Shown here: positions 1 through 8,529 of the stretch, piece after piece
How positions within the stretch are numbered: position 1 is the stretch's first letter
Layout: each line of letters opens with the position of its first letter
Assembly: GCA_023151115.1 (NCBI GenBank)
Contig: JAKLJP010000006.1
Location: 124,001 to 188,000, forward strand
Reading direction: 5' to 3'
Source of the DNA: Anaerolineae bacterium
Lineage (GTDB): Bacteria > Chloroflexota > Anaerolineae > 4572-78 > J111
Length of the DNA stretch: 64,000 nt
Notes under the pieces: model-generated
The model's database searches: none
Seen by the model: only the letters and a program-made list of their open reading frames with translations
What the model was told of the DNA's origin: nothing
Translations under genes and position numbers: made by a program

Positions 1-1
1 T

Positions 2-1468
2 CTACATGTGCGAGATATCCGTAGAACTCAAAACAAGCAACTAACGCAGAATATTCGTGTCGAAATTATTGTAGAAGGCATTTCAGCAGGCCAGGCCTGG
101 AAGTGTGGGCTTGAGTTTGATTACGCTAATCCGGAGTCCTTCTATTGCCGACCTCTGCGACTTAGCGAAGGTGATAACCCAGAACGAATGACAATTCCAG
201 AGTTGGTGGTAACTACACGGATAGCTTTTTTACCGCCGATGTCTGGCCTGGCCGACCAAGAATTTCTCAAACAACCTGGCGAAATCAGCTTTTTAATCGG
301 ACAAGGCCGCACGGCTGAAGTTTTACGTAACCTATGTTATCGGCTAATACAGAATGGAGATAGAGAAGCTTGGGTTAAAGTTTGCAATCGCATTGAGAGT
401 CTCTTTGGGGTTAAGCTTGATGAACCGCAGTACATTCTGGAACGAAGCGAGATCGAGTTAACTTATCGTGATCGGTCAGGTGTGCCTCTTGACATTTCTT
501 CATCTGGTCGTGGATTACAACAAACTCTCTTGCTTCTGACTTACCTCGCTGCTAATCCTAATTCAGTTCTCTTACTCGATGAACCGGATGCCCATCTTGA
601 AATAATCCGACAACGGCAGATTTATCAAATTCTCAGTGAGTTTGCTCAAGAACAGGATAGTCAAATTATTGCTGCCAGCCATTCTGAGGTTATCCTCAAC
701 GAAGCGGCTGACCGTGATGTAGTTGTTGCGTTCCTCGGCAAGCCTCATCGAATTGATGATCGAGGCTTTCAATTGCTTAAATCACTCAAGGAAATTGGTT
801 TCGACCAGTATTATCAAGCTGAGCAAAACGGCTGGGTGCTATACCTGGAAGGTCCTACTGACCTTGCTATCTTATATGCCTTTGCTGAAAAACTTAACCA
901 TCCTGCCCAGGAAATTCTGGCTCGCCCTTTTGTGCGGTATGTTCTTAACCAACCTACCAAAGCTCGTGATCATTTTCGCGGTTTACGTGAAGCCAAACCC
1001 GATTTGGTGGGCATAGCTATTTTTGATAGAATTGACTCCCCCCTTCAAAACCAGGCTGAATTATTAGAATACAAGTGGAAACAACGCGAAATAGAAAATT
1101 ATCTATGTCAAACTGAGGTATTATTAGCTTGGGCCAGACAAGAAGGCGATACCCAAATTGGCCCCCTCTTTGCCACCGAGTGGGTCAATACAATGACAGA
1201 AACGATAGACGAGATCGAAAAAGCGATGAATACTCTGGGCAAAGGGTCTCCCTGGTCGCCGGATACGAAGGTCTCTGATGATTTTCTTGACCCATTATTT
1301 GCCGCATTTTTCAGGAAGTTGCAATTACCTAATCTCATGCGCAAAACGGATTATCATATATTAACCAAGTTTGTGCCTCCTGATCGAATTGATCCTGAAA
1401 TAGGACAAGTTTTAGACATGATCGTGACCACTTCACAGCAGGCTAAACCTGCTCAATTGGATAATTGA
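2..1468 (+). CDS. OLD-like ATPase with TOPRIM-type domain (5' truncated by window)
   Basis: The reading frame is open to the left edge of the window, so the true start and the Walker A region lie outside; the first in-frame start inside is GTG at 8. Counting from there, an ABC-type signature (SSSGRGLQQ, about 164-172), Walker B (LLLDEPDAH, 188-196) and a switch histidine (AASHS, 222-226) are followed by an acidic TOPRIM-like motif (LEGPTD, 280-285), a second acidic motif (FDRID, about 345) and REIENYL. This order is that of OLD-family or AAA-TOPRIM proteins, in which the ATPase controls a DNA-cleaving TOPRIM domain; many are anti-phage proteins. No partner gene is visible downstream, and the next gene is a sugar isomerase with its own ribosome site. 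The family is fairly sure; the biological role is inference. Confidence 0.7.
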   Translation, partial: LHVRDIRRTQNKQLTQNIRVEIIVEGISAGQAWKCGLEFDYANPESFYCRPLRLSEGDNPERMTIPELVVTTRIAFLPPMSGLADQEFLKQPGEISFLIGQGRTAEVLRNLCYRLIQNGDREAWVKVCNRIESLFGVKLDEPQYILERSEIELTYRDRSGVPLDISSSGRGLQQTLLLLTYLAANPNSVLLLDEPDAHLEIIRQRQIYQILSEFAQEQDSQIIAASHSEVILNEAADRDVVVAFLGKPHRIDDRGFQLLKSLKEIGFDQYYQAEQNGWVLYLEGPTDLAILYAFAEKLNHPAQEILARPFVRYVLNQPTKARDHFRGLREAKPDLVGIAIFDRIDSPLQNQAELLEYKWKQREIENYLCQTEVLLAWARQEGDTQIGPLFATEWVNTMTETIDEIEKAMNTLGKGSPWSPDTKVSDDFLDPLFAAFFRKLQLPNLMRKTDYHILTKFVPPDRIDPEIGQVLDMIVTTSQQAKPAQLDN

Positions 1469-1490
1469 CGAATTAAATCTCGCCCTCTCA

Positions 1491-1507
1491 ACCCACACTC
1501 TGTGGGT
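1491..1507. other. small perfect hairpin after the OLD-like gene
   Basis: ACCCACA and TGTGGGT form a 7-bp perfect stem with a 3-base loop, 23 bases after the stop codon. No T-run follows, so it is not a standard intrinsic terminator. It may act in RNA 3'-end stability. Confidence 0.35.
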
Positions 1508-1554
1508 GCGCGAAATCAAGACAAATCATAAAACGATATGGAGGTAAAGATTCA

Positions 1555-2715
1555 ATGTACGAACCAAAACCTGAACACAAGTTCACCTTTGGTCTCTGGA
1601 CCGTAGGCAACATAGGCCGCGATCCATTTGGGGAACCCGTGCGGACGACTCTGTCGCCGGTTGATATTGTTCACCTGCTGGCCGAGGTAGGCGCTTATGG
1701 CGTCAATTTTCACGATAACGACCTGGTCCCGATTGACGCCACCCCGGCCGAGCGCGATAAAATCGTGGCCGGCTTCAAAAAGGCGCTGGCCGAGACCGGC
1801 CTGGTGGTGCCCATGGCCACCACCAATCTCTTCTCCGATCCCGTCTTTCGAGATGGCGCTTTTACCAGCAACGATCCCCGAGTGCGGGCCTTTGCCCTGC
1901 AAAAAACCATGCGGGCCATGGATTTGGGGGCAGAGTTGGGGGCCAAAATTTATGTTTTCTGGGGCGGGCGCGAAGGCACGGAAACCGACGCCGGCAAAGA
2001 TCCCCTGGAAGCAGGCAAATGGTTCCGCGAGGCGCTCAACTTTCTGTGTGAGTACAATCTCGACCAGGGTTACGGCATGAAGTTTGCCCTGGAAGCCAAA
2101 CCCAACGAGCCGCGCGGCGACATCTACCTGCCGACCACCGGAGCTATGCTTGGCTTTATTGCCACCCTGGACCACCCGGAGCTGGTCGGCGTGAACCCCG
2201 AAGTGGCCCACGAACACATGGCCGGGCTAAATTTTATGCACGCCGTCGCCCAGGCCTGGGATGCGGGCAAGCTGTTCCACATTGATTTGAACGACCAAAA
2301 GTTTGGCCGCTACGATCAAGACTTTCGTTTTGGCGCGGAGTCCATCAAGCAAGCCTTCTACCTGGTTAAATTTTTAGAGGAAGTGGGCTACGAAGGCAGC
2401 CGTCACTTCGACGCCCACGCCTACCGCACCGCCGACCTGGCCGATGTCAAAGAATTTGCCCGTGGCTGCATGCGCACTTACCTTATCTTAAAGGAAAAAG
2501 CCCTCCAATTCCGCGCCGATAAAGAAATTCAAGCCTTGCTGGCTGAAATCAAAGCCGACGATGGCTCGATGCACCCCTATTTTGGTCCCTATACCAAAGA
2601 TAAGGCCGACGCCCTCAAAGCGCATGCCTTTGACCGGGTGGCGATGGGCCAACGGGGCCTGCCCTATGAGAAGTTAGACCAACTGTTGATTGAGCTGCTG
2701 TTAGGAGTAAGATGA
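1555..2715 (+). CDS. xylA: xylose isomerase, class I (short form)
   Basis: Cytoplasmic isomerase converting D-xylose to D-xylulose (and glucose to fructose) with two divalent metal ions. The 386-residue length and the motifs match the short class I (Streptomyces-type) enzyme. They include FHDNDL with the catalytic His53/Asp56, WGGREG near 136-141, the metal/substrate segment [11 protein letters not shown] with Glu180 and Lys182, Glu216/His219 in NPEVAHEH, and Asp244, Asp254 and Asp256. All expected metal ligands are present. The ATG is preceded by a good GGAGGT site. It heads a likely operon with a second isomerase-like gene and xylulokinase. No XylR-like regulator is next to it. Confidence 0.96.
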   Translation: MYEPKPEHKFTFGLWTVGNIGRDPFGEPVRTTLSPVDIVHLLAEVGAYGVNFHDNDLVPIDATPAERDKIVAGFKKALAETGLVVPMATTNLFSDPVFRDGAFTSNDPRVRAFALQKTMRAMDLGAELGAKIYVFWGGREGTETDAGKDPLEAGKWFREALNFLCEYNLDQGYGMKFALEAKPNEPRGDIYLPTTGAMLGFIATLDHPELVGVNPEVAHEHMAGLNFMHAVAQAWDAGKLFHIDLNDQKFGRYDQDFRFGAESIKQAFYLVKFLEEVGYEGSRHFDAHAYRTADLADVKEFARGCMRTYLILKEKALQFRADKEIQALLAEIKADDGSMHPYFGPYTKDKADALKAHAFDRVAMGQRGLPYEKLDQLLIELLLGVR

Positions 2716-2780
2716 AGCGACGAGGCGGGACACGAAGAGGCGAGGATTTGTCTCGCCCTCCCCTCACCCTTCCTCGCCTC
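2716..2780. repeat. tandem-unit hairpin, GAGGCGAGGA family (imperfect)
   Basis: Directly after the xylA stop, GCGACGAGGCGGGA and GAGGCGAGGA units (2717-2746) face pyrimidine-rich inverted copies ending in TCCTCGCCTC (2771-2780), the exact complement of 2737-2746. It is one of four sites in the window using this unit (also about 3991, 45492 and 63763). Confidence 0.7.
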
Positions 2781-2820
2781 ACCTAAAATTCAATAAAAAA
2801 TGGGTAACTGCTAAGGTATT

Positions 2821-2920
2821 ATGTCATTTCGACGAGCCTGCGAGGAGAAATCTTCCAGGTCGGTGCTTGAATAGCCTGTGAGCGGGGAAGATTTCTCGGC
2901 CTACGGCCTCGAAATGACAT
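2821..2920. repeat. 100-bp palindromic MITE-like element
   Basis: The ends ATGTCATTTCGA (2821-2832) and TCGAAATGACAT (2909-2920) are perfect 12-bp inverted repeats. An inner pair, GAGAAATCTTCC (2845-2856) and GGAAGATTTCTC (2886-2897), extends the fold into one long cruciform or RNA hairpin. This type of dispersed non-coding palindrome, with the core ATTTCGA...GAGAAATCTTCC, is seen in many bacterial genomes (general knowledge; no search was run). It covers the upstream alternative start of the next gene. Confidence 0.75.
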
Positions 2921-2951
2921 GCCTGTAGTTACAAAAATAGGAGCTTTTGTT

Positions 2952-3992
2952 ATGCCTGGCACATTTCGTTTTTCCTTCGGCCCCTGGAATATCCACGAAG
3001 GGGCTGACCCATTTGGGCCAACAGTCCGGCCCAGCATCGCTTTTGCCGAAAAATTAAAACTTTACAAAAAGTTGGGCTTTGATGGCGTCCAGTTTCACGA
3101 TGATGATGCCGTCCCCAACATCAACCAGGACCCCTCCCCCGCCGAGATACAAAAAACCGCCCAAGAGATGCGCCGCATGCTCGACGGCGAGGGCCTGGTG
3201 GCCGAAATTGTCGCTCCCCGGCTGTGGGAAGATCCGCGCACTATTGACGGCGGTTACACCGCCAATAACCCCGCCGAGCGGCAGTACGCTATCGAGCGCA
3301 GCCTGCAATGTATTGACATCGGCAACATTCTGGGAACCAACAAGCTGGTATTATGGCTGGCCCGCGAGGGCACTTACATTCGCGAGGCCAAAGATGCGGC
3401 CAAAGCAGTGGATTTGCTGGTGGCGGCGATCAACAAAATGCTGGCTCACGATCCCCATGTCCGCATCCTGATTGAACCCAAACCCAACGAACCGATGGAT
3501 TTGGCCTATATTCCGACCATCGGCCACGCCGTCGGCCTGTCGTATCTGACCGACGACCCCAGCCGCGTCGGCGTGCTCATGGAGTCGGCCCACGCCATTT
3601 TGGCCGGGCTGGACCCGTCGGACGAACTCTCTTATGCCATCGCCCACAAAAAATTGTGGAGCGTTCACCTGAACGACCAAAACGGCCTCAAGTTTGACGA
3701 GGATAAGGCATTTGGCGCGGTTGACCTGCGCCGGGCTTTTATGCAGGTCTGGGTGCTCGACCGCAACGGCTACGGCAACAACGGCGAGTTTGTCGGCCTG
3801 GATGTCAAGGCTATGCGCACCCAGAAGGCAGAAGCAGCAACCCAGCACCTGAGCAACAGCCGCGAAATTTTCCTGGCCCTGCTCGACGTGGCTCGCAGTC
3901 TGGATACCGCCCGGCTCGACCGCCTCATCGCCGAACGGAACTATGAACAGTTGGAAATGGAAATTATCCGTGCTTTGCTAGGCCGGAAATGA
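2952..3992 (+). CDS. xylose isomerase-like TIM-barrel sugar isomerase, divergent paralogue
   Basis: 346 residues from the ATG at 2952, which has AGGAG about 8 bases upstream. The frame also has an ATG at 2919, but that codon lies in the palindromic repeat end and has no ribosome site. The protein aligns with class I xylose isomerase over its length: FHDDDAVP (catalytic His), IEPKPNEP (metal Glu, Lys), ESAHAILAG (Glu/His) and an acidic pair in FDEDKAFG. Where the xylA product has the metal-binding Asp in HIDLNDQ, this one reads SVHLNDQ, with His in that position. It therefore probably keeps the fold but may prefer another sugar or have changed metal chemistry. Its place between xylA and xylulokinase argues for pentose metabolism. 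Specificity is unknown. Confidence 0.85.
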   Translation: MPGTFRFSFGPWNIHEGADPFGPTVRPSIAFAEKLKLYKKLGFDGVQFHDDDAVPNINQDPSPAEIQKTAQEMRRMLDGEGLVAEIVAPRLWEDPRTIDGGYTANNPAERQYAIERSLQCIDIGNILGTNKLVLWLAREGTYIREAKDAAKAVDLLVAAINKMLAHDPHVRILIEPKPNEPMDLAYIPTIGHAVGLSYLTDDPSRVGVLMESAHAILAGLDPSDELSYAIAHKKLWSVHLNDQNGLKFDEDKAFGAVDLRRAFMQVWVLDRNGYGNNGEFVGLDVKAMRTQKAEAATQHLSNSREIFLALLDVARSLDTARLDRLIAERNYEQLEMEIIRALLGRK

Positions 3993-4058
3993 GGCGAGGA
4001 TTTGTGAGGCGAGGACGCGAGGAGACCTCGCCTCTTCGCCTCCTCGCGTCCTCGCCTC
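3991..4058. repeat. tandem-unit hairpin, GAGGCGAGGA family (18-bp perfect arms)
   Basis: GAGGCGAGGACGCGAGGA (4006-4023) is perfectly complementary to 4041-4058, with a further unit at 3991-4000 and an inverted unit in the loop. The left end overlaps the isomerase stop codon. It lies between the isomerase and xylulokinase, 20 bases before the xylB start, so a read-through transcript would fold here. Confidence 0.8.
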
Positions 4059-4078
4059 ATCATTGACAGGAGTTAAAC

Positions 4079-5575
4079 ATGAATTACTTTTTGGGAATCG
4101 ACTCATCAACAACGGGCGTCAAGGCCCTGATTATTGACTCGTCCGGCAACGTAGCCGGGACGGCAACGACCGAAATTCCACTGTCAACGCCCAAACCGCT
4201 GTGGAGCGAGCAGGATCCGGCGGATTGGTGGCGGGGCGCAGTCAGCAGTATTCGCCAAGTTCTCCAGCAAACCGGCTTGAGCGGCGGCGACATTGCCGCC
4301 ATCGGCTTGACCGGCCAGATGCACGGGCTGACGCTTCTGGATGAAAACGGCCAGGTGTTACGCCCGGCCATTCTCTGGAACGACCAGCGCACCGGGGCCG
4401 AGTGCGACGACATCCGCGCCCGGCTGGGCAAAGCGCGGCTTATCCAAATCACCGGCAACGATGCCCTGACCGGCTTCACTGCGCCCAAAATTTTGTGGGT
4501 GCAGAAACACGAGGCGGAGGTGTATGCTAAAACCAAACACATTTTACTGCCTAAAGATTATGTCCGCTACAAACTGACCGGCGGTTTTGCCGTGGACAAG
4601 GCCGACGGCGCGGGCATGCTTTTGTTCGACCTGGCCAAACGAGACTGGTCGGCGGAGCTGCTGGCCGCGTTGGAAATTCCGGCGGAGTGGCTGCCTCAAA
4701 CTTATGAAGGACCAGACGTGACCGGCCACATTTCGGCGGAGGCGGCAGAAGCAACCGGCTTGAAAGCGGGCACGCCTGTCGTCGGCGGGGGCGGCGACCA
4801 GGCGGCTCAGGCCGTCGGCGTCGGTGTGGTGCAGTCGGGCATCATCGCCCTGACCCTGGGCACATCGGGCGTGGTTTTTGCCAGCACCAACGAGCCGTTC
4901 ATCGAGCCGGAGGGCCGGCTGCATGCCTTTTGTCACTCCGTGCCAGGCCGCTGGCATTTGATGGGGGTCATGCTATCGGCGGCGGGCAGTTTGCGCTGGT
5001 ATCGAGACACCCTGGCTCCCGGCCTTGATTTCGACAGCCTGCTGGCCCCGGCTAAAGATGTCCCGCCGGGCAGCGAAGGGCTGCTCTTTTTGCCCTACCT
5101 CACCGGCGAGCGGACACCCCATCCCGACCCGTTGGCGCGCGGCGCGTTTGTCGGCCTGACGGTGCGCCACAGCCAGCCCCATTTCAGCCGGGCGGTGCTG
5201 GAAGGAGTCGCTTTTGGCCTGCGCGATAGCTTCGAGCTGATGAAGTCGGCCGGGCTGGCCGAAATCACCCAAGTGCGGGTGTCGGGCGGCGGAGCCAAGA
5301 GTCCCTTGTGGCGGCAAATTCTGGCCGACACCCTCAACGCCGAGTTGGTCACGGTCAACACCACCGAGGGCGCGGCTTATGGCGCGGCGCTGCTGGCCGG
5401 TGTGGGGGTCGGCGCATGGCCGGATGTGGACACAGCCTGCCAAACCAGCATCAACATCACCGGCTCGACCAGCCCTCAGCCGGATACAGCCGCCAAGTAC
5501 GAGCAGGTGTACACCGAGTACCGGCAGCTTTATCCGGCCTTGAAGGAGATTTCGCACAATTTAAGCCGGGTATGA
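4079..5575 (+). CDS. xylB: xylulokinase
   Basis: FGGY-family kinase phosphorylating D-xylulose to xylulose 5-phosphate, the step after xylose isomerase. The 498-residue length is typical. The N-terminal phosphate-binding loop DSSTTGVKA (about 8-16), the substrate segment GLTGQMHGL (about 78-86), GGGGDQAA with the catalytic Asp (near 237-244), LGTSG of the second ATPase motif (about 259-263) and the GERTPHPDP segment (about 340) are all visible. The ATG is preceded by GACAGGAG. It ends the xylA-isomerase-xylB module. The product feeds the pentose phosphate pathway, whose chemistry is also used by the transketolase near 29 kb. Confidence 0.95.
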   Translation: MNYFLGIDSSTTGVKALIIDSSGNVAGTATTEIPLSTPKPLWSEQDPADWWRGAVSSIRQVLQQTGLSGGDIAAIGLTGQMHGLTLLDENGQVLRPAILWNDQRTGAECDDIRARLGKARLIQITGNDALTGFTAPKILWVQKHEAEVYAKTKHILLPKDYVRYKLTGGFAVDKADGAGMLLFDLAKRDWSAELLAALEIPAEWLPQTYEGPDVTGHISAEAAEATGLKAGTPVVGGGGDQAAQAVGVGVVQSGIIALTLGTSGVVFASTNEPFIEPEGRLHAFCHSVPGRWHLMGVMLSAAGSLRWYRDTLAPGLDFDSLLAPAKDVPPGSEGLLFLPYLTGERTPHPDPLARGAFVGLTVRHSQPHFSRAVLEGVAFGLRDSFELMKSAGLAEITQVRVSGGGAKSPLWRQILADTLNAELVTVNTTEGAAYGAALLAGVGVGAWPDVDTACQTSINITGSTSPQPDTAAKYEQVYTEYRQLYPALKEISHNLSRV

Positions 5576-5668
5576 GGAGGCGGCATCAAGCTTGTATAAT
5601 GGTTGGCCGGGGCTAAAATATCTTTTACAGGTATAGAACAGATATCACTACCTTTGCGCTCTTTGATT

Positions 5669-5761
5669 AGAACGCTGATTAACGCAGATTTCGCAAATTT
5701 GCGCAGCTAAATTCAAGAAAAAAACAGCGAAAATCAGTCGAATCTGCGTCATCTGCGTTCT
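5669..5761. repeat. hairpin of AACGCAGATT-type units
   Basis: In the 248-base gap after xylB, AGAACGCTGATTAACGCAGA (from 5669, arm to 5690) pairs imperfectly with AATCTGCGTCATCTGCGTTC (from 5741, arm to 5761). The arms consist of two related units each. The architecture is the same as at the other tandem-unit hairpins in this window, with another unit sequence. A TATAAT at 5595-5600 is present in this gap but has no good -35. Confidence 0.65.
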
Positions 5762-5823
5762 ATTTTTGGGTAGCTATAAAAAGCGCAAACATAGGGCAGA
5801 GATGAGAGGTAGCGAAGGCAGAG

Positions 5824-6384
5824 ATGACAGTCCAGATAGCCAGGCGGCTTTTCACCACAACGGAATACCATCAAATGTTGGAGGCTCGTATTCTCACCGA
5901 GGATGACCGGGTTGAACTTATCGAGGGTGAGGTGGTCAGCATGTCTCCTATTGGCAGTCGTCATGCGGCTTGTGTCAAACGTCTGAATCAACTTCTGTTT
6001 GAGCGTTTGGGTCAATTGGCGCTGATAAGCGTCCAGGACCCCATTCACCTGGGTGAACATTCGGAGCCGGAACCTGACTTAGCTCTGTTACAACCTCGCG
6101 CTGATTTTTATGGTCAGGCCCATCCCGAAGCGGAAGATGTCATCCTGATTATTGAGGTGGCGGAGAGTTCGGCGGAGTATGACCGGCAAGTGAAAATACC
6201 GCTCTACGCTCAACATGGCATTGCCGAAGTGTGGCTGGTAGATTTAGCCGCCGCTGTGATTGAAATTTACCGGCGGCCCTCAGCGGCAGGCTACGAACAG
6301 CTACAGCGCCGGAAGCGCGGCCAGAGCCTTACTCTCCAGGCTTTTCCCCAATTAGAGATGACGGTGAATGAAATTTTAGGCTAA
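5824..6384 (+). CDS. Uma2-family (DUF820) PD-(D/E)XK nuclease-like protein
   Basis: 186 residues with the hallmarks of the Uma2/DUF820 family: FTTTEYHQMLEARIL at the start, VELIEGEVV, a PEPDLALL acidic strand near 79-86, and LIIEVAESS...DRQVKIPLYAQHGI carrying the ExxK-like nuclease pair, then EVWLVDL. The family is abundant in Cyanobacteria and Chloroflexota and is annotated as a putative endonuclease of unknown target. It stands alone between the xylose module and a strong terminator, with no toxin-antitoxin partner visible. Confidence 0.88.
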   Translation: MTVQIARRLFTTTEYHQMLEARILTEDDRVELIEGEVVSMSPIGSRHAACVKRLNQLLFERLGQLALISVQDPIHLGEHSEPEPDLALLQPRADFYGQAHPEAEDVILIIEVAESSAEYDRQVKIPLYAQHGIAEVWLVDLAAAVIEIYRRPSAAGYEQLQRRKRGQSLTLQAFPQLEMTVNEILG

Positions 6385-6397
6385 AGCAACGAAGAAG

Positions 6398-6454
6398 GGA
6401 GGGTTGGAAGGCTGGAAGATTGGATATTTGCCAAACCTTCAAGCTTCCATCCTT
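6398..6454. repeat. tandem-unit hairpin, TTGGAAGGC family
   Basis: TTGGAAGGCTGGAAGATTGG (about 6404-6423) faces an imperfect inverted copy at 6431-6454 (CCAAACCTTCAAGCTTCCAT then CCTT). The same unit family recurs at about 37138, 60262 and 62386. Confidence 0.65.
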
Positions 6455-6462
6455 AAAGCAAG

Positions 6463-6492
6463 CCCCCAATAAGTGATTTGTTGGGGGTTTTT
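6463..6492 (+). terminator. rho-independent terminator after the Uma2 gene
   Basis: CCCCCAA (6463-6469) and TTGGGGG (6481-6487) form a perfect 7-bp stem with an 11-base loop, followed at once by TTTTT (6488-6492). It separates the Uma2 gene from galE and marks the left border of the polysaccharide locus. Confidence 0.85.
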
Positions 6493-6586
6493 GCTGTGTT
6501 TTGAGGCACTTTTCACAATTTGCGCCTCCGTTGAATAAGCGTAAAATAGAGACTTTGGTTAGCCTACTCACAAAGGACAAGAACAC

Positions 6587-7573
6587 ATGACTATTTTGGT
6601 AACAGGCGGGGCGGGATATATTGGCTCGATTGTGGTCGAGCAGTTGGCCGAGGCGGGTGAATCGGTCGTGGTTTACGATAATTTGTATCAGGGCCACCGC
6701 GAGGCTGTCCACCCGAAAGCCCAGTTGATTGTGGGCGATCTGGCCGATGCGGAGCTGCTCAACCAGACGTTTGCCGAGCATCGCCCGGAAGCGGTGATGC
6801 ACTTTGCCTCCTATACCTTGGTAGGCGAATCAATGGCCAAGCCCTTTCTTTATCTTGGCGATAACGTGACCAACGGCTTGAACCTGCTGCGGGCCTGCAC
6901 TGAGACTGGAACCAGGCATTTTATTCTGTCCTCAACGGCCAATCTCTTTGACGACCCGGAAAAAATCCCCATTGCCGAAACGGAGCGGATTGTGCCCGGT
7001 AGCCCGTATGGCGAGTCCAAAGCGATTTTGGAACGGTTTTTGTACTGGCTGGATCGCACCGACCAACTGCGCTACACTGCGCTGCGTTATTTTAACGCCG
7101 CCGGAGCCAGCCCTATTTACGGCGAGGATCACGACCCCGAAACCCATATCATCCCTTTGATTTTGTGGGTGGCTCAGGGTAAACGGGATAAGTTCACCAT
7201 TTTTGGCGATGATTACCCCACCCCCGACGGCACCTGCGTGCGTGATTATATTCATGTGCTGGACCTGGCCCAGGCCCATATTCTGGCCTTGCGGGCCTTG
7301 CAGGCCGGCGGCCCCAGCCGAAAATACAACCTGGGCAATGGGCAGGGCTACAGCATCCGGCAAGTGCTGGACGTGGCCCGCCAGATTACCGGCCATCCGA
7401 TCCCCACAGATGTTGGTCCCCGCCGCCCCGGCGACCCGGCCACGCTGATTGCTTCCTCGGAGGCGATCAAGCGAGAACTGGGCTGGCAGCCGCGACACTC
7501 GGACCTGAAACAAATTGTAGGCGATGCCTGGAATTGGTTTCAGCGGCATCCGAGGGGGTATTCTTCTTCTTGA
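6587..7573 (+). CDS. galE: UDP-glucose 4-epimerase
   Basis: Extended short-chain dehydrogenase interconverting UDP-glucose and UDP-galactose (or the N-acetyl forms) with bound NAD. The 328-residue length is normal. The NAD-binding GGAGYIGS lies at residues 7-14, [12 protein letters not shown] near 79-90, the serine/threonine of LSSTANLF near 115, and the catalytic YGESK near 141-145, followed by RYFNAAGAS. The ATG has an AAAGGAC site. It is the first gene of the surface-polysaccharide locus and would supply a galactose-type nucleotide sugar. Confidence 0.93.
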   Translation: MTILVTGGAGYIGSIVVEQLAEAGESVVVYDNLYQGHREAVHPKAQLIVGDLADAELLNQTFAEHRPEAVMHFASYTLVGESMAKPFLYLGDNVTNGLNLLRACTETGTRHFILSSTANLFDDPEKIPIAETERIVPGSPYGESKAILERFLYWLDRTDQLRYTALRYFNAAGASPIYGEDHDPETHIIPLILWVAQGKRDKFTIFGDDYPTPDGTCVRDYIHVLDLAQAHILALRALQAGGPSRKYNLGNGQGYSIRQVLDVARQITGHPIPTDVGPRRPGDPATLIASSEAIKRELGWQPRHSDLKQIVGDAWNWFQRHPRGYSSS

Positions 7574-7588
7574 ATAAAGTAGAAAGCA

Positions 7589-8419
7589 ATGATTGTATAT
7601 ATTGCATCTTACCCTCGTTCTGGCAACTCTTGGGTAAAAAGTCTCATTTTTTGGCATTTTCAGCGTTTGACGTCAAACGTTTATCGGGTAAAAAAATCAT
7701 TTAAACAGGAGAAGTGGCATCTGAGGGTGGTTACAAAAGCCCCCGCCCCAGAGCAGCAGCATCTACTCTGGAACAAGTGGACTGCTCTTTACGAGCCACC
7801 CTTGACTCCCCAAGCTACGCATCGCTACTTAATGCCAGGTTGTAAAAAGGTACTCACCGAGGCTAATCGTAAGCAACTGGCTCAAGAAGAGGAGCATTTC
7901 TTTTTGAAAACCCATGAGTTGCCCTTTCCTTACTATTTTGAGGGTGAATACGTGATTCAGCCGGTGCGTAATGCGGGGGCCGTCTTCTGGTCGTATTACA
8001 ACTTTATTCAGGATTTCCAACCCTGGTTCAGACGGCGCAACCTGACCGAGATTATTAAAGGTAAAGTACTCTTTGGTTCCTGGAATCATTATCACTTGCA
8101 TTGGGCCCAAACCGCGGCCCACCTGGAGGGGCGATACCTACGGATTCATTATGAATGGTTGGGAGAGCACTCAGGGGAAGTTTGTACTCAAATTGAACGA
8201 TTTACCTGCTTAAAATGTTTTCAGCGAGAATCTATCCCTTTTCAACATTTCAAGGATCGTAACCCGCGGATGTATCGTGAAGGAACGATGAGCGGCTGGG
8301 AGCAGTATTATAGTAAAGAGCAGCTTCACCTTTTGTGGCAGGTGCATGGAGAGGCCATGCAGTATTTGGGATATCCTGAGCCGGATTACGAGAAGGGGCT
8401 GGAAAAATCAATTTATTAA
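7589..8419 (+). CDS. PAPS-dependent sulfotransferase
   Basis: 276 residues. The 5'-phosphosulfate loop YPRSGNSW lies at residues 8-15 and a 3'-phosphate motif PVRNAGAVFWSYYNF near 124-138. Both are typical of sulfotransferases that move sulfate from PAPS to hydroxyl groups. A segment RNPRMYREGTMSGWEQYYS near 229-247 resembles the C-terminal PAPS-binding RKGxxGDWK region, with tryptophan kept but lysine changed. It lies 15 bases after galE and is probably co-transcribed. The likely substrate is the polysaccharide made by this locus (inference). Confidence 0.82.
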   Translation: MIVYIASYPRSGNSWVKSLIFWHFQRLTSNVYRVKKSFKQEKWHLRVVTKAPAPEQQHLLWNKWTALYEPPLTPQATHRYLMPGCKKVLTEANRKQLAQEEEHFFLKTHELPFPYYFEGEYVIQPVRNAGAVFWSYYNFIQDFQPWFRRRNLTEIIKGKVLFGSWNHYHLHWAQTAAHLEGRYLRIHYEWLGEHSGEVCTQIERFTCLKCFQRESIPFQHFKDRNPRMYREGTMSGWEQYYSKEQLHLLWQVHGEAMQYLGYPEPDYEKGLEKSIY

Positions 8420-8529
8420 CCCTGGATGGAGGTGATAATCTTTTAACGACCATTAGTAATACGTATAGAGTATGTTTTGGCGGCATCCTAATGGAGTAGA
8501 CATGATTTAGTCAAAAAGCTCTTCCTTCA

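Noticed and set aside
1552..2217. 221-residue minus-strand frame opposite xylA
   Set aside because: Shadow frame; xylA has all catalytic residues and a good ribosome site.
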